A stretch of 5,724 nt of DNA, taken from contig USQE01000088.1 of the NCBI GenBank assembly GCA_900556675.1, positions 1-5,724 on the forward strand, read 5' to 3'. The position numbers were made by a program, and so were the translations under genes. Source of the stretch: an uncultured Collinsella sp. (lineage in GTDB: Bacteria; Actinomycetota; Coriobacteriia; Coriobacteriales; Coriobacteriaceae). Shown piece after piece: positions 1 through 5,724 of this stretch (position 1 is its first letter; each line of letters opens with the position of its first letter). Below the pieces are notes generated by a model. That model worked only from the letters and a program-made list of their open reading frames with translations, made no database searches and was not told the origin of the DNA.

Positions 1-2753
1 TAGAGCACGACATGACGGATATCGGGCAGGTTGACGCCCTCACCGAAGGCCGAAGTTGAAACGATGCAGCTGAGACTTCCGTCTCTAAAGGCTTCCTCAA
101 CACGGCGGCGATCGGAGCGCGCAAGCCCGGCGTTATAGAACGCGATATGGGTCGCACAGTCGGGCACGCGTTTGCGCAACGTCTTGGCAAGCGCCACGGA
201 CTGGTCGCGCGAGTTCACGTAGATAACGGTCTTCTCCCCCGTCGCCACGATCGACACCAGGCGATTTTCGCGGCTCGCAAGGTCACGGTCGTCCTCGAGT
301 TGCAGGTTCTCGCGAACGGTCTCGTCGACCACCGTCCTGGTAATCGGCAATACACGAGCAAGCTCCGCCACGACCGGGGCCGTCGCGGTAGCCGTTGCCG
401 CCATGACAACGGGGTCGCCCAGGGCTTTGAGGATATCGGGCATGTCGAGGTATGCGCTCCGGTCGCCGCCTTTGGCAAGACCGGCATGGTGTGCCTCGTC
501 GATAACGACAAAGCCGATGCGTCCAGAACGTGCAAAGCGATCGCGATGGATAGACAGGAACTCAGGCGTCGTGAGAACAATGCCGGTGCGGCCCGAAGCC
601 AGGCCGGCAAACACGTCATCGCGCGCCGCCTCCACGGTCTCGCCGGTCAGCACGCCAACGCCAATGCCGAGCGCGGCCATCGTCGAGGAAAGGTGATAGG
701 CCTGGTCGGCAACGAGCGCGCGCAGCGGATAGACAAAGATACTCGCACGCCCGCGAAGAACCGCCTCGCGCGCGGCATGCACATGGAAGATAAGAGACTT
801 GCCGCGCCCCGTTCCCATAACGGCCAGAACACTTTGGTGATCGGCCAGTGCATCGAGCGCCTCGACCTGCGCGCGGTGCGGCTGGTTCGATCCGATAAAG
901 CTGTGAATGAGCGAGCGCGTGAGCTCGGTATAGGAAAGTTGGGCAAGCGTCTCGCGTTTACGCGACTCCAGGCGCAGGCCAGAATCCGCCGGTTGTACGC
1001 CGCGGCGAAGCTCACATGCCGGATCGTCGATATTGGGTGCCGTGGTATCGCGCACCAAGACATCTTTGATCATGAGCTTGGGCTTCACACGTCCCTGCCA
1101 ATGCTCGGCAACGGCCTCGAACACCAAGTCGACGGCGCTGTCGCAATTGATAAGCCTGTCGATTTGCGGTACACGGAACATGATTGCCGGCACGCTCGCG
1201 GCTCCATCCGTCGCCACGAAGCGCATATGCTCGCCGGTCTTACCCACCACGGCGCGATCACACATCGTCACGCCCTCGGCAGCCAGCAGCGGCACCTTAT
1301 TACCCTGGCCAAACGGCTCAAGGCGGGAAATCTGCTCGATGGTCTCGATATTCAATTCGGAAAGGTCGACCGTGGCGGCAACCTCGTCGGTGTCCTCAAA
1401 GTCCTCGGCGGGAAGCTCGGACAACACGGCGGAAAGACGTCGACGAAACTCATCGAGCTTAGATACCTCGATGGTCACGCCCACCGCACCGGCATGCCCG
1501 CCGCGGCGAATCAGCAGGTCGGAGCAGCGCTCGACGGCTTCGAACAGGTTAACCTTGCCTACCGAGCGGCCCGAGCCACGTGCTATACCGTCCTCGATAG
1601 AGAAAAGCAGCGCCGGCACGTGATATCGGTTGGTGAGGCGGCTCGCCACGATGCCCTTAACGCCCTCGTGCCAACCTTCGCCGCCCACGACGATTGCGCG
1701 CCCGCCGTCATAAGTCTCCTCGACCTTTGCCATGGCATCGCGCGTGAGCTCCGCCTCGATCTCGCGACGCTGTCGGTTGATCTCCTCGAGCTCGGCCGCC
1801 AGCGCGCTTGCCTCGATAGGATCGCGGGCAAGCAGCAAGTCGAGCGCCAGCTTGGGATCGGCCATGCGGCCGGCGGCGTTTAAGCGGGGAATGAGCGAGA
1901 ACGATAGACCGTCCGCCGTAATGGTAGAAAGGTCGGCCTTGGCGAGCGCTGCAAGCGCAATGTAGCCGGGACGAGCCGTCACGCGCATCTGTTGGATGCC
2001 CTCAGCGACCAGCGCGCGGTTCTCGGGCGTCAACGGCATCATGTCGGACACGGTGCCCAGCGCCGCAACCTCAATCAGCGAACGCCAATACGACGGCTTG
2101 TCCAAACGCTCGCCCAGGACCTGCACCAGCTTGAGCGCCACACCGGCACCGGCAAGTTCACGCGAGGGCCCCTCATCCTCGAGTTTAGGGTCGGTCAGGG
2201 GCACGCCCTGCGGCACCTGGTCGGACGGCTCATGATGGTCCGTAACCACCAGATCGATTCCCAGGCTCTCCAGATAGGAGACCTCTTCCTTGGCCGCGAT
2301 ACCGTTATCGACGGTCACGATCAGATTGGGTTGGGCGAGCTTGTTGACGCGGTCGAGCGCCGCGCACGAAAGGCCATATCCCTCGTCAAAGCGGTGCGGG
2401 ATGAATGGTGTGACATCGGCGCCAAACGTCCGCAGCGCCTCGGTCAACAGACAAGTCGACGTAATGCCGTCGACGTCAAAATCACCAAAGACGGCGATGC
2501 GTTCGTGGTTGCGAATGGCGCGCTCGACACGATCGGCAACAACCGACATGCCCGGAATGACGAGCGGATCGGCCCAATCACGGTCGAGCGAAGGCGTCAA
2601 AAATAGCTGTCCTTCCTCAATCGAGGCAATGCCGTGCGCAACCATAATGCGTGCCACCAGCCCGGGTATGCCCAGACCAGCCGAAAGCTCCTTTTCGAGC
2701 TCGGGATTTTGCTGAGCGACCGCCCAGCGATGCGTCGTCTTAAGCGATGACAT
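1..2753 (-). CDS. recJ: RecJ single-strand DNA exonuclease fused to a RecQ-like helicase (3' end outside window)
   Basis: The frame is open for 917 codons from ATG at 2753 to the window edge, with no stop. Residues 1-570 are a full RecJ, a 5'-3' single-strand DNA exonuclease of recombination and mismatch repair. Visible are DFDVDG (91-96), VDNG (148-151), DHH (172-174), GTVSD (233-237), RLNAAGRM (290-297), WHEGVKGIVASR (361-372), GGHAGAVG (418-425) and EPFGQGN (479-485), the last leading into the OB region. These cover the metal-binding aspartates and histidines of DHH phosphoesterases. Ordinary RecJ stops near residue 570. Here the chain continues into a superfamily 2 helicase: GTGRGKS Walker A (647-653), YPLRALVADQ (675-684), DEAH (752-755), ATATAT (786-791), YVNSRD (845-850) and FGEGVNLP (903-910). 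The arginine-finger motif VI should lie beyond base 1. The start is chosen because RecJ-like sequence begins shortly after it. An in-frame GTG at 2798 lacks a ribosome binding site. The fusion is seen directly; coupled unwinding and digestion is inferred. Confidence 0.93.
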   Translation of the reverse strand, partial: MSSLKTTHRWAVAQQNPELEKELSAGLGIPGLVARIMVAHGIASIEEGQLFLTPSLDRDWADPLVIPGMSVVADRVERAIRNHERIAVFGDFDVDGITSTCLLTEALRTFGADVTPFIPHRFDEGYGLSCAALDRVNKLAQPNLIVTVDNGIAAKEEVSYLESLGIDLVVTDHHEPSDQVPQGVPLTDPKLEDEGPSRELAGAGVALKLVQVLGERLDKPSYWRSLIEVAALGTVSDMMPLTPENRALVAEGIQQMRVTARPGYIALAALAKADLSTITADGLSFSLIPRLNAAGRMADPKLALDLLLARDPIEASALAAELEEINRQRREIEAELTRDAMAKVEETYDGGRAIVVGGEGWHEGVKGIVASRLTNRYHVPALLFSIEDGIARGSGRSVGKVNLFEAVERCSDLLIRRGGHAGAVGVTIEVSKLDEFRRRLSAVLSELPAEDFEDTDEVAATVDLSELNIETIEQISRLEPFGQGNKVPLLAAEGVTMCDRAVVGKTGEHMRFVATDGAASVPAIMFRVPQIDRLINCDSAVDLVFEAVAEHWQGRVKPKLMIKDVLVRDTTAPNIDDPACELRRGVQPADSGLRLESRKRETLAQLSYTELTRSLIHSFIGSNQPHRAQVEALDALADHQSVLAVMGTGRGKSLIFHVHAAREAVLRGRASIFVYPLRALVADQAYHLSSTMAALGIGVGVLTGETVEAARDDVFAGLASGRTGIVLTTPEFLSIHRDRFARSGRIGFVVIDEAHHAGLAKGGDRSAYLDMPDILKALGDPVVMAATATATAPVVAELARVLPITRTVVDETVRENLQLEDDRDLASRENRLVSIVATGEKTVIYVNSRDQSVALAKTLRKRVPDCATHIAFYNAGLARSDRRRVEEAFRDGSLSCIVSTSAFGEGVNLPDIRHVVL

Positions 2754-2805
2754 AGGCGCCCACCCCCGATAGGGGCAGGTCGCCGCGATACCTCTCACGG
2801 TTCAT
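2740..2805 (-). CDS. possible 21-residue leader peptide overlapping the recJ start
   Basis: ATG at 2805 opens a 21-codon frame ending in TAA at 2742-2740, out of frame with recJ and overlapping its first 14 bases. It has a better ribosome binding site (AGAGGA, about 9 nt before the ATG) than recJ itself, which has only a G-rich stretch. The peptide begins MNRERYRGD and has no recognisable domain. Ribosomes finishing it would stop next to the recJ ATG, so translational coupling is possible. Very short frames arise by chance, so existence as a gene is uncertain. Confidence 0.3.
   Translation of the reverse strand: MNRERYRGDLPLSGVGAYVIA
2759..2775 (-). promoter_or_regulatory. small hairpin covering the recJ ribosome binding region
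   Basis: On the minus strand CCCC (2775-2772), loop TATC and GGGG (2767-2764) form a 4-bp GC stem. Its 3' arm is part of the G-rich stretch GGGGGTGGG that ends 5 nt before the recJ ATG, and this is the only Shine-Dalgarno-like sequence there. The hairpin lies inside the 21-codon upstream frame, so translation of that frame would open it. The structure is read from the sequence; a regulatory effect is inferred. Confidence 0.25.
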
Positions 2806-2826
2806 AGCGATGAGTCCTCTGTGTAT

Positions 2827-2842
2827 GCCCGCTTCGGCAGGC
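2827..2842 (-). promoter_or_regulatory. CGAA-loop hairpin in the recJ leader
   Basis: Read on the minus strand, GCCTGC, CGAA, GCGGGC forms a 6-bp stem (one G-U pair) closed by a four-base loop. It falls between the predicted transcription start (~2855) and the upstream open frame at 2805. No U-tract follows, so it is not a terminator. It could stabilise the leader or be incidental. Confidence 0.2.
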
Positions 2843-2861
2843 AGATCTGTTGAACGGATTT

Positions 2862-2867
2862 ATTATA
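2862..2867 (-). promoter_or_regulatory. probable -10 box of the recJ promoter
   Basis: The minus strand reads a perfect TATAAT at 2867-2862, which would start transcription near 2855, about 100 nt before the recJ ATG and ahead of the leader frame. No good -35 hexamer is found at 16-18 bp spacing: the bases there read GGCTCT or close to it. The promoter is therefore either weak, activator-dependent or not real. No other TATAAT-like site was seen in this gap. Confidence 0.4.
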
Positions 2868-2880
2868 CCGTGCGGCACGG
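2868..2880. repeat. 13-bp perfect palindrome in the recJ promoter spacer
   Basis: CCGTGCGGCACGG has 6-bp arms around one central base and directly abuts the upstream edge of the TATAAT on the minus strand. A palindrome between -10 and -35 is a typical repressor operator position. No regulator binding this sequence is recognised, and the sequence is not an obvious actinobacterial LexA box. Confidence 0.35.
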
Positions 2881-2932
2881 ACGCAGAGCCTCGCAGCACG
2901 CCGTGGTTTCGGTAAACAATGCCGGTAATAGC

Positions 2933-2947
2933 CTCGAAATAATCGAG
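2933..2947. repeat. 15-bp palindrome upstream of the SBF transporter gene
   Basis: CTCGA and TCGAG flank AATAA, giving 5-bp perfect arms with a 5-bp AT-rich centre. It is 83 bp before the transporter ATG and 66 bp upstream of the TATAAT of recJ. Size and spacing suit a small dimeric regulator, but arms this short can occur by chance. No convincing plus-strand promoter was found beside it. Confidence 0.25.
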
Positions 2948-3029
2948 CGTTTCTGACGCACGGACGCATGCGAGCGTCTAGCATATCCATTCAAAACGGG
3001 TTCACGAGCAAAGGGAGTCACAAGAGCCT

Positions 3030-4028
3030 ATGAAGCAATGGGTTGGACTGGGAAAGTTCCTCGCAGGGCATATGCAGGTCATCGTTCCGATTTGCGTAAC
3101 GCTCGGCGTGCTCTTTCCCCAGCAGATCGGCGTACTCAAGCCCATCGTTCCCGCTCTCTTCGCCTTTATGACATTCCAAGGCGCGCTCAGTAACACCTTC
3201 CACCAGGTAGCTGAGGTGTTCCGCCGTCCGCTGCACCTGATTTTGGCGCTGCTCGTCTCGGCGGTGTTTATTCCCATAGCAGCTTATGCCATGGGATCGC
3301 TGTTCTTTGGCTCCAACCCCAACCTTGTCTGCGGCATCGTGCTCGAGTACAGCGTACCCGTGGCGGTCACTGCCTTTATGTGGATTAGCATGTTCGGCGG
3401 CAACGGCCCGCTCGCGCTTACCATCATCCTGACGTCCTCGGTTATCTCCCCTGTGACGATTCCGCTCACGCTTAAGCTCTTGCTGGGTGCCACTGTCTCG
3501 ATCGATGTGCCAAGCATGATGCAAGACATGGCCTTTATGATCGCCATCCCCGCCGTGCTCGGCATCGTGATCAACGAGCTCACACGTGGATGGGGACACG
3601 AGAAGCTCTCCCCCGCGCTCTCGCCCGCCTGCAAGTTCATGATGATGGGCATTATCGCCTCCAACTCCACCGCCATGAGCGAGTACGTCCTGCACATGAA
3701 CGCGATGCGTCTGGAAGTCGCCCTCTTTATTTTGACCTTCGCCATCAGCGGCTTTGTCGTCGGTTTTCTGGTCGCCCGTGCGCTGCATCTGCCATATAGC
3801 GAGACGACTACCATGTGCTTTACCTGCGGCATGCGTAACATCTCTTCGGGCGCCGTCATCGCCACACAGTACTTTCCAGGCGAAGTCGTGTTTCCCGTCA
3901 TGTGCGGAACGCTGTTTCAGCAGATACTCGCCTCGTTTATCGGGCATCTCTTTGAGCGTCTGACCGACGAGGAGCGCGCCGCCCAGCGCAAGCGTGTCGA
4001 GGCCGGCCGCGACGCCATGGCGCGCTAG
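3030..4028 (+). CDS. bile acid:sodium symporter (SBF/BASS) family transporter
   Basis: The 332-residue protein is almost entirely hydrophobic, with about ten membrane segments (near 16-35, 38-57, 69-92, 99-120, 126-152, 165-183, 200-218, 229-251, 264-282 and 285-307) and a charged cytoplasmic-type tail (310-332). The run CGMRNISSGAVIATQYFP (266-283) followed by PV..GTLFQQI (289-299) matches the conserved helix region of the SBF fold. GIVLEYSVPVAVTAF (102-116) and SSVISPVTIPLTL (136-148) fit the paired discontinuous helix of the first half. Family members couple sodium entry to uptake of bile acids, pantoate or other organic anions; the substrate cannot be read here. The length fits bacterial members. 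The start is supported by AAGGGAG at 3011-3017, though the 12-nt spacing is long. It is transcribed alone, divergent from recJ, and no regulator gene is adjacent. Confidence 0.85.
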   Translation: MKQWVGLGKFLAGHMQVIVPICVTLGVLFPQQIGVLKPIVPALFAFMTFQGALSNTFHQVAEVFRRPLHLILALLVSAVFIPIAAYAMGSLFFGSNPNLVCGIVLEYSVPVAVTAFMWISMFGGNGPLALTIILTSSVISPVTIPLTLKLLLGATVSIDVPSMMQDMAFMIAIPAVLGIVINELTRGWGHEKLSPALSPACKFMMMGIIASNSTAMSEYVLHMNAMRLEVALFILTFAISGFVVGFLVARALHLPYSETTTMCFTCGMRNISSGAVIATQYFPGEVVFPVMCGTLFQQILASFIGHLFERLTDEERAAQRKRVEAGRDAMAR

Positions 4029-4058
4029 ACTGTCCGCATTACACGGGTGTTAATCTTG

Positions 4059-4856
4059 CTATACGAGCGTTTCCAGATGCGCACGCAAGCGCTCAGCATC
4101 GATATCGAGCGTTGTCTCGGCATTGACCTGGGCCAAACGATAGCCGACAAAGTAGGGCGAAACCACCCAACGCGGCAGCGCCTTGGCAATGGTCCGACCG
4201 CCCAGGTGATAGAAGAACAAGTTGTACGACTCTGCGCGACCACCGTGGTGCTCGTTCAGGATATAGCGCAGAGCCACCTGGATCGCATCGGCGAAGAGAT
4301 CTGCCTCGGCTTGGTCTCTTGTGTCATCGCTGGCGGCAATTCCCTGCGGGGCTGAAACGTTGACCTCAAAGAACCCCATGATCGGTTCGGTTGAGATGTT
4401 GGCCACGATTCTCCCCTGTTGCCAGACATTGATGCCTTCGAAATTGGCGGAAGTCAACGAAGCATAGCCGTCTTCCTGCTCCAAACCCACAATCTGCATG
4501 TGCGAATGAACGAGACTACCGCCCGAGAGAGGACCCTTGTTCTTGTACATGAGCACGCTTCGATACTGCTGTGAATCGATCATCTGCTGCCAGCAATCCA
4601 GGGCAAACCTCATCACATGGTGGAGTTCATCTGGCTCATAGGTCGCCAGGTCGGCATCGTGATCGGCTGACTCGATCAGCACGGTTTGACGGGTGGCGCG
4701 CAGGGTTTTGAACTTATTCTCGAGCCAGATGCAGTCGCCGTCGCGCCGGATGATATTGGCGAGTCCCTCGGTATCGCAAAAGGGGCACGCGGTGCCAGGG
4801 CGCCGGTTGTCGTCGGGCTTGCCGCTCGCCTGCTGAACGTCAAATACCAGCGCCAC
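4059..4856 (-). CDS. GalT-like/HIT-superfamily protein, DUF4931 type
   Basis: This 265-residue soluble protein resembles the DUF4931 family, relatives of galactose-1-phosphate uridylyltransferase. It has a zinc-type CPFC (24-27), ENKF (46-49), NKGPLSGGSLVHSHMQIVG (106-124) and YNLFFYHLGGRTIAKALPR (211-229). H117-S-H119-M-Q121 corresponds to the HxHxQ active site of GalT and HIT enzymes, in which a histidine carries the nucleotidyl intermediate, so nucleotidyl transfer or hydrolysis is plausible but the substrate is unknown. The second zinc-ligand set of classical GalT is not obvious and the protein is shorter than GalT (~350). Translation starts at GTG (4856), 3 nt after the cutC stop, with GGAGG 8 nt before it inside cutC, so the two are almost certainly co-transcribed and coupled. 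It converges on the transporter gene with 30 bp between stops. The family call is from recognition by eye. Confidence 0.8.
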   Translation of the reverse strand: MALVFDVQQASGKPDDNRRPGTACPFCDTEGLANIIRRDGDCIWLENKFKTLRATRQTVLIESADHDADLATYEPDELHHVMRFALDCWQQMIDSQQYRSVLMYKNKGPLSGGSLVHSHMQIVGLEQEDGYASLTSANFEGINVWQQGRIVANISTEPIMGFFEVNVSAPQGIAASDDTRDQAEADLFADAIQVALRYILNEHHGGRAESYNLFFYHLGGRTIAKALPRWVVSPYFVGYRLAQVNAETTLDIDAERLRAHLETLV

Positions 4857-4859
4857 GGG

Positions 4860-5537
4860 TTACGCCTCCAGCGGCACGATCTTGGTGCCATGGAGCTCGG
4901 AGACGCCCAATGCCGCCGCCACGGTATCGCGGTTGGCCGTGGAAATGCCGCCGCCGGGAAGGATGGTCAGGCGGTCGCCCGCATACTCGACAAGACGCGA
5001 TAGGTGCTCCAGATTGTCCTCGATCGGCGTTCCGGCAGCACCACCATGCGTCAGGATACGCGTGATGCCACAGTCGGCGAGCGTGTCGACAGCATCGATC
5101 TGAGCCTCGGGCGAGAGCTGGTCAAACGCCATGTGGAAGGTGATGTCAATGGGCTCACGCTTGCACTCCTCGGTCGCGCAGCCCGCAGCCATCACGAGGG
5201 CGCCGAGCGTAAGTTCATCGAGCGCCCATCCGCCGGCACAAGGCTTGCAGCAGCCAAAGACCAAGCCGTCGGCGCCGGCGCTCACGGCAAGACCCAAGTC
5301 CATCTCCATCATGCGCAGCTCGTCCTGGTTGTAGTGAAAGTCACCACCACGCGGGCGAATCATGCACATCACTCGCGCATCATGCTCGTGAGCATAACTG
5401 ACCGCAGCACTGATAACGCCGGCCGAGGGCGTGGTACCACCGACGGCAAGGTTGTCGCACAGCTCGATGCGCCTTGCACCGGCCTCGATAGCCGCCGGCA
5501 CCCGCTCAAAGTTCTCGGCACAAAACTCGTACAGCAT
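4860..5537 (-). CDS. cutC: CutC family protein (copper homeostasis family, TIM barrel)
   Basis: This 225-residue protein has the CutC hallmarks in order: RIELCDNLAVGGTTPS (23-38), MIRPRGGDFHY (59-69), GADGLVFG (88-95), TFHMAFDQ (133-140), RILTHGG (160-166), ILPGGGIS (192-199) and ELHGTKIV (214-221). The fold is a TIM barrel. Family members are linked to copper tolerance, but in E. coli that phenotype has been attributed to the sRNA MicL encoded at the cutC locus, so the biochemical role is open. Cys27 matches a position implicated in copper binding in human CUTC. The fourth motif has HMAF where HRAF is usual. It is slightly shorter than E. coli CutC (248) and ends like Gram-positive members. 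The start at 5537 is chosen because family proteins begin at this MLYEFC-like strand and a GGGGG lies 7 nt upstream; the in-frame ATG at 5576 would add 13 unrelated residues. It is first gene of a pair with the GalT-like gene. Confidence 0.88.
   Translation of the reverse strand: MLYEFCAENFERVPAAIEAGARRIELCDNLAVGGTTPSAGVISAAVSYAHEHDARVMCMIRPRGGDFHYNQDELRMMEMDLGLAVSAGADGLVFGCCKPCAGGWALDELTLGALVMAAGCATEECKREPIDITFHMAFDQLSPEAQIDAVDTLADCGITRILTHGGAAGTPIEDNLEHLSRLVEYAGDRLTILPGGGISTANRDTVAAALGVSELHGTKIVPLEA
4865..4869 (-). promoter_or_regulatory. ribosome binding site of the GalT-like gene, inside the end of cutC
   Basis: GGAGG on the minus strand lies 8 nt before the GTG at 4856. It overlaps the last codons of cutC, just before its TAA at 4862-4860. 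It decides the non-ATG start and implies translational coupling of the two genes. Confidence 0.75.
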
Positions 5538-5585
5538 AGATAGACCCCCAGATGACAAACGTTTTCCGATGGGCATTGTCGCACG

Positions 5586-5670
5586 CCCCCATGAAGTTGC
5601 GGTGGAATAGGGACTGTTTTGGCCTCTGAGGCTCCCATTTAGTCCCTATTCCACCGCAACTTCATGGGGG
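5586..5670. repeat. perfect inverted repeat, 30-bp arms and 25-nt loop
   Basis: The left arm (5586-5615) and right arm (5641-5670) are exact reverse complements over 30 bases, beginning CCCCC on the outside and ending GGGACT / AGTCCC inside. The loop contains a further palindrome, GCCTC-T-GAGGC (5622-5632). No duplication of target bases is seen at the flanks, and no T-run follows on either strand, so it does not look like a normal terminator. Arms this long without a mismatch suggest recent arrival or active upkeep, as in MITEs or REP-like palindromes spread by a Y1 (RAYT) transposase. It lies 48 bp upstream of the cutC start and would sit in that operon's leader or promoter. Confidence 0.85.
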
Positions 5671-5672
5671 TA

Positions 5673-5713
5673 GTCGTTGGCATCTGCCACAACGCCGATG
5701 TTTTGGCAACGAC
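5673..5713. repeat. second, imperfect inverted repeat next to the long one
   Basis: GTCGTTGGCA (5673-5682) pairs with TGGCAACGAC (5704-5713) at 9 of 10 positions across a 21-nt loop. The left arm can instead pair within TGGCA-TC-TGCCA (5678-5689), so two folds compete. The plus strand is open from an ATG at 5664, inside the long repeat, to the window edge. That ATG has no ribosome binding site, and both minus-strand frames checked close inside the repeat. No gene is assigned to 5671-5724. Confidence 0.4.
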
Positions 5714-5724
5714 AGCGAAAGCCC

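Noticed and set aside
147..1883. Plus-strand open frame of 578 codons opposite recJ
   Set aside because: It is in exact codon register with the minus-strand recJ frame, where stops need TTA, CTA or TCA sense codons that are rare in GC-rich genes. Its end at 1881-1883 is a TTA leucine codon of the RecJ RLNAAGRM motif. The translation is rich in Arg, His and Gly and has no domain.
1992..2606. Plus-strand open frame of 204 codons opposite recJ
   Set aside because: Same codon register as recJ and same cause; the RecJ motifs DHH and DFDVDG lie on the other strand here.
2875..2968. 11-bp direct repeat GCACGGACGCA at 2875-2885 and 2958-2968
   Set aside because: Only two copies, 83 bp apart, of GC-rich sequence with no further symmetry; could be chance.
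2802..2990. Minus-strand 62-codon frame between recJ and the transporter
   Set aside because: It is Arg-rich without any domain and contains the putative recJ TATAAT, so it is more likely intergenic. It does overlap the leader-frame ATG as ATGA, which is noted but not enough.
3018..3947. Minus-strand open frame of 309 codons opposite the transporter
   Set aside because: It is in antisense codon register with a clear SBF membrane protein, and its product is an implausible string of charged residues, His and Gly.
4029..4058. Terminator between the convergent transporter and GalT-like genes
   Set aside because: Only ACAC-GG-GTGT (4041-4050) is present, a 4-bp stem with too short a loop and no T-run; not a credible intrinsic terminator.
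5538..5576. Upstream in-frame ATG that would extend CutC by 13 residues
   Set aside because: The extra residues do not resemble the family N-terminus, which begins at the ATG at 5537, where a G-rich ribosome site is present.
5591..5629. 12-codon frame starting in the left arm of the long inverted repeat
   Set aside because: It has no ribosome binding site, and the perfect symmetry of the repeat explains the mirrored ATG in the other arm.
1..5724. CRISPR array, tRNA or rRNA genes, phage or integrase genes
   Set aside because: No regularly spaced direct repeats, no tRNA-like or rRNA sequence and no such proteins are visible on either strand.

Overview
This window looks like chromosomal DNA of a GC-rich bacterium, most plausibly a gut actinobacterium of the class Coriobacteriia (Collinsella-like). 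That placement is an inference from GC-rich codon use, a RecJ nuclease fused to a RecQ-like helicase, and the kinds of protein present. No rRNA, tRNA or other direct taxonomic marker is in view.

Left half (1-2753, minus strand): one uninterrupted frame of 917 codons starts at 2753 and leaves the window at base 1. Its first ~570 residues are a complete RecJ single-strand exonuclease (DHH motifs, DHHA1-type motifs, OB region). From about residue 600 it continues into a superfamily 2 helicase with RecQ-like motifs I to V. The rest of the helicase lies outside the window. The long plus-strand frames opposite it are codon-register shadows.

Divergent intergenic region (2754-3029): it holds a perfect TATAAT on the minus strand about 110 bp before recJ, with a 13-bp palindrome directly upstream of that hexamer. 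The recJ leader carries a 21-codon open frame with a good ribosome binding site that overlaps the recJ start, plus a small hairpin over the recJ ribosome binding region. A second palindrome lies nearer the divergent transporter gene.

Middle (3030-4028, plus strand): a 10-helix-type membrane protein of the bile acid:sodium symporter (SBF/BASS) family, substrate unknown. It converges, with a 30-bp gap and no strong terminator, on the next operon.

Right part (4059-5537, minus strand): a tight two-gene operon. cutC (CutC-family TIM-barrel protein) is followed after 3 nt by a GTG-started GalT-like/HIT-type protein (DUF4931 family). The ribosome binding site of the second gene lies inside the end of cutC.

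Right edge (5586-5724): just upstream of cutC is a perfect inverted repeat with 30-bp arms and a 25-nt loop that itself contains a small palindrome. It looks like a palindromic mobile or REP-like repeat. A second, weaker inverted repeat follows it. No gene can be assigned with confidence in the last 54 bases.
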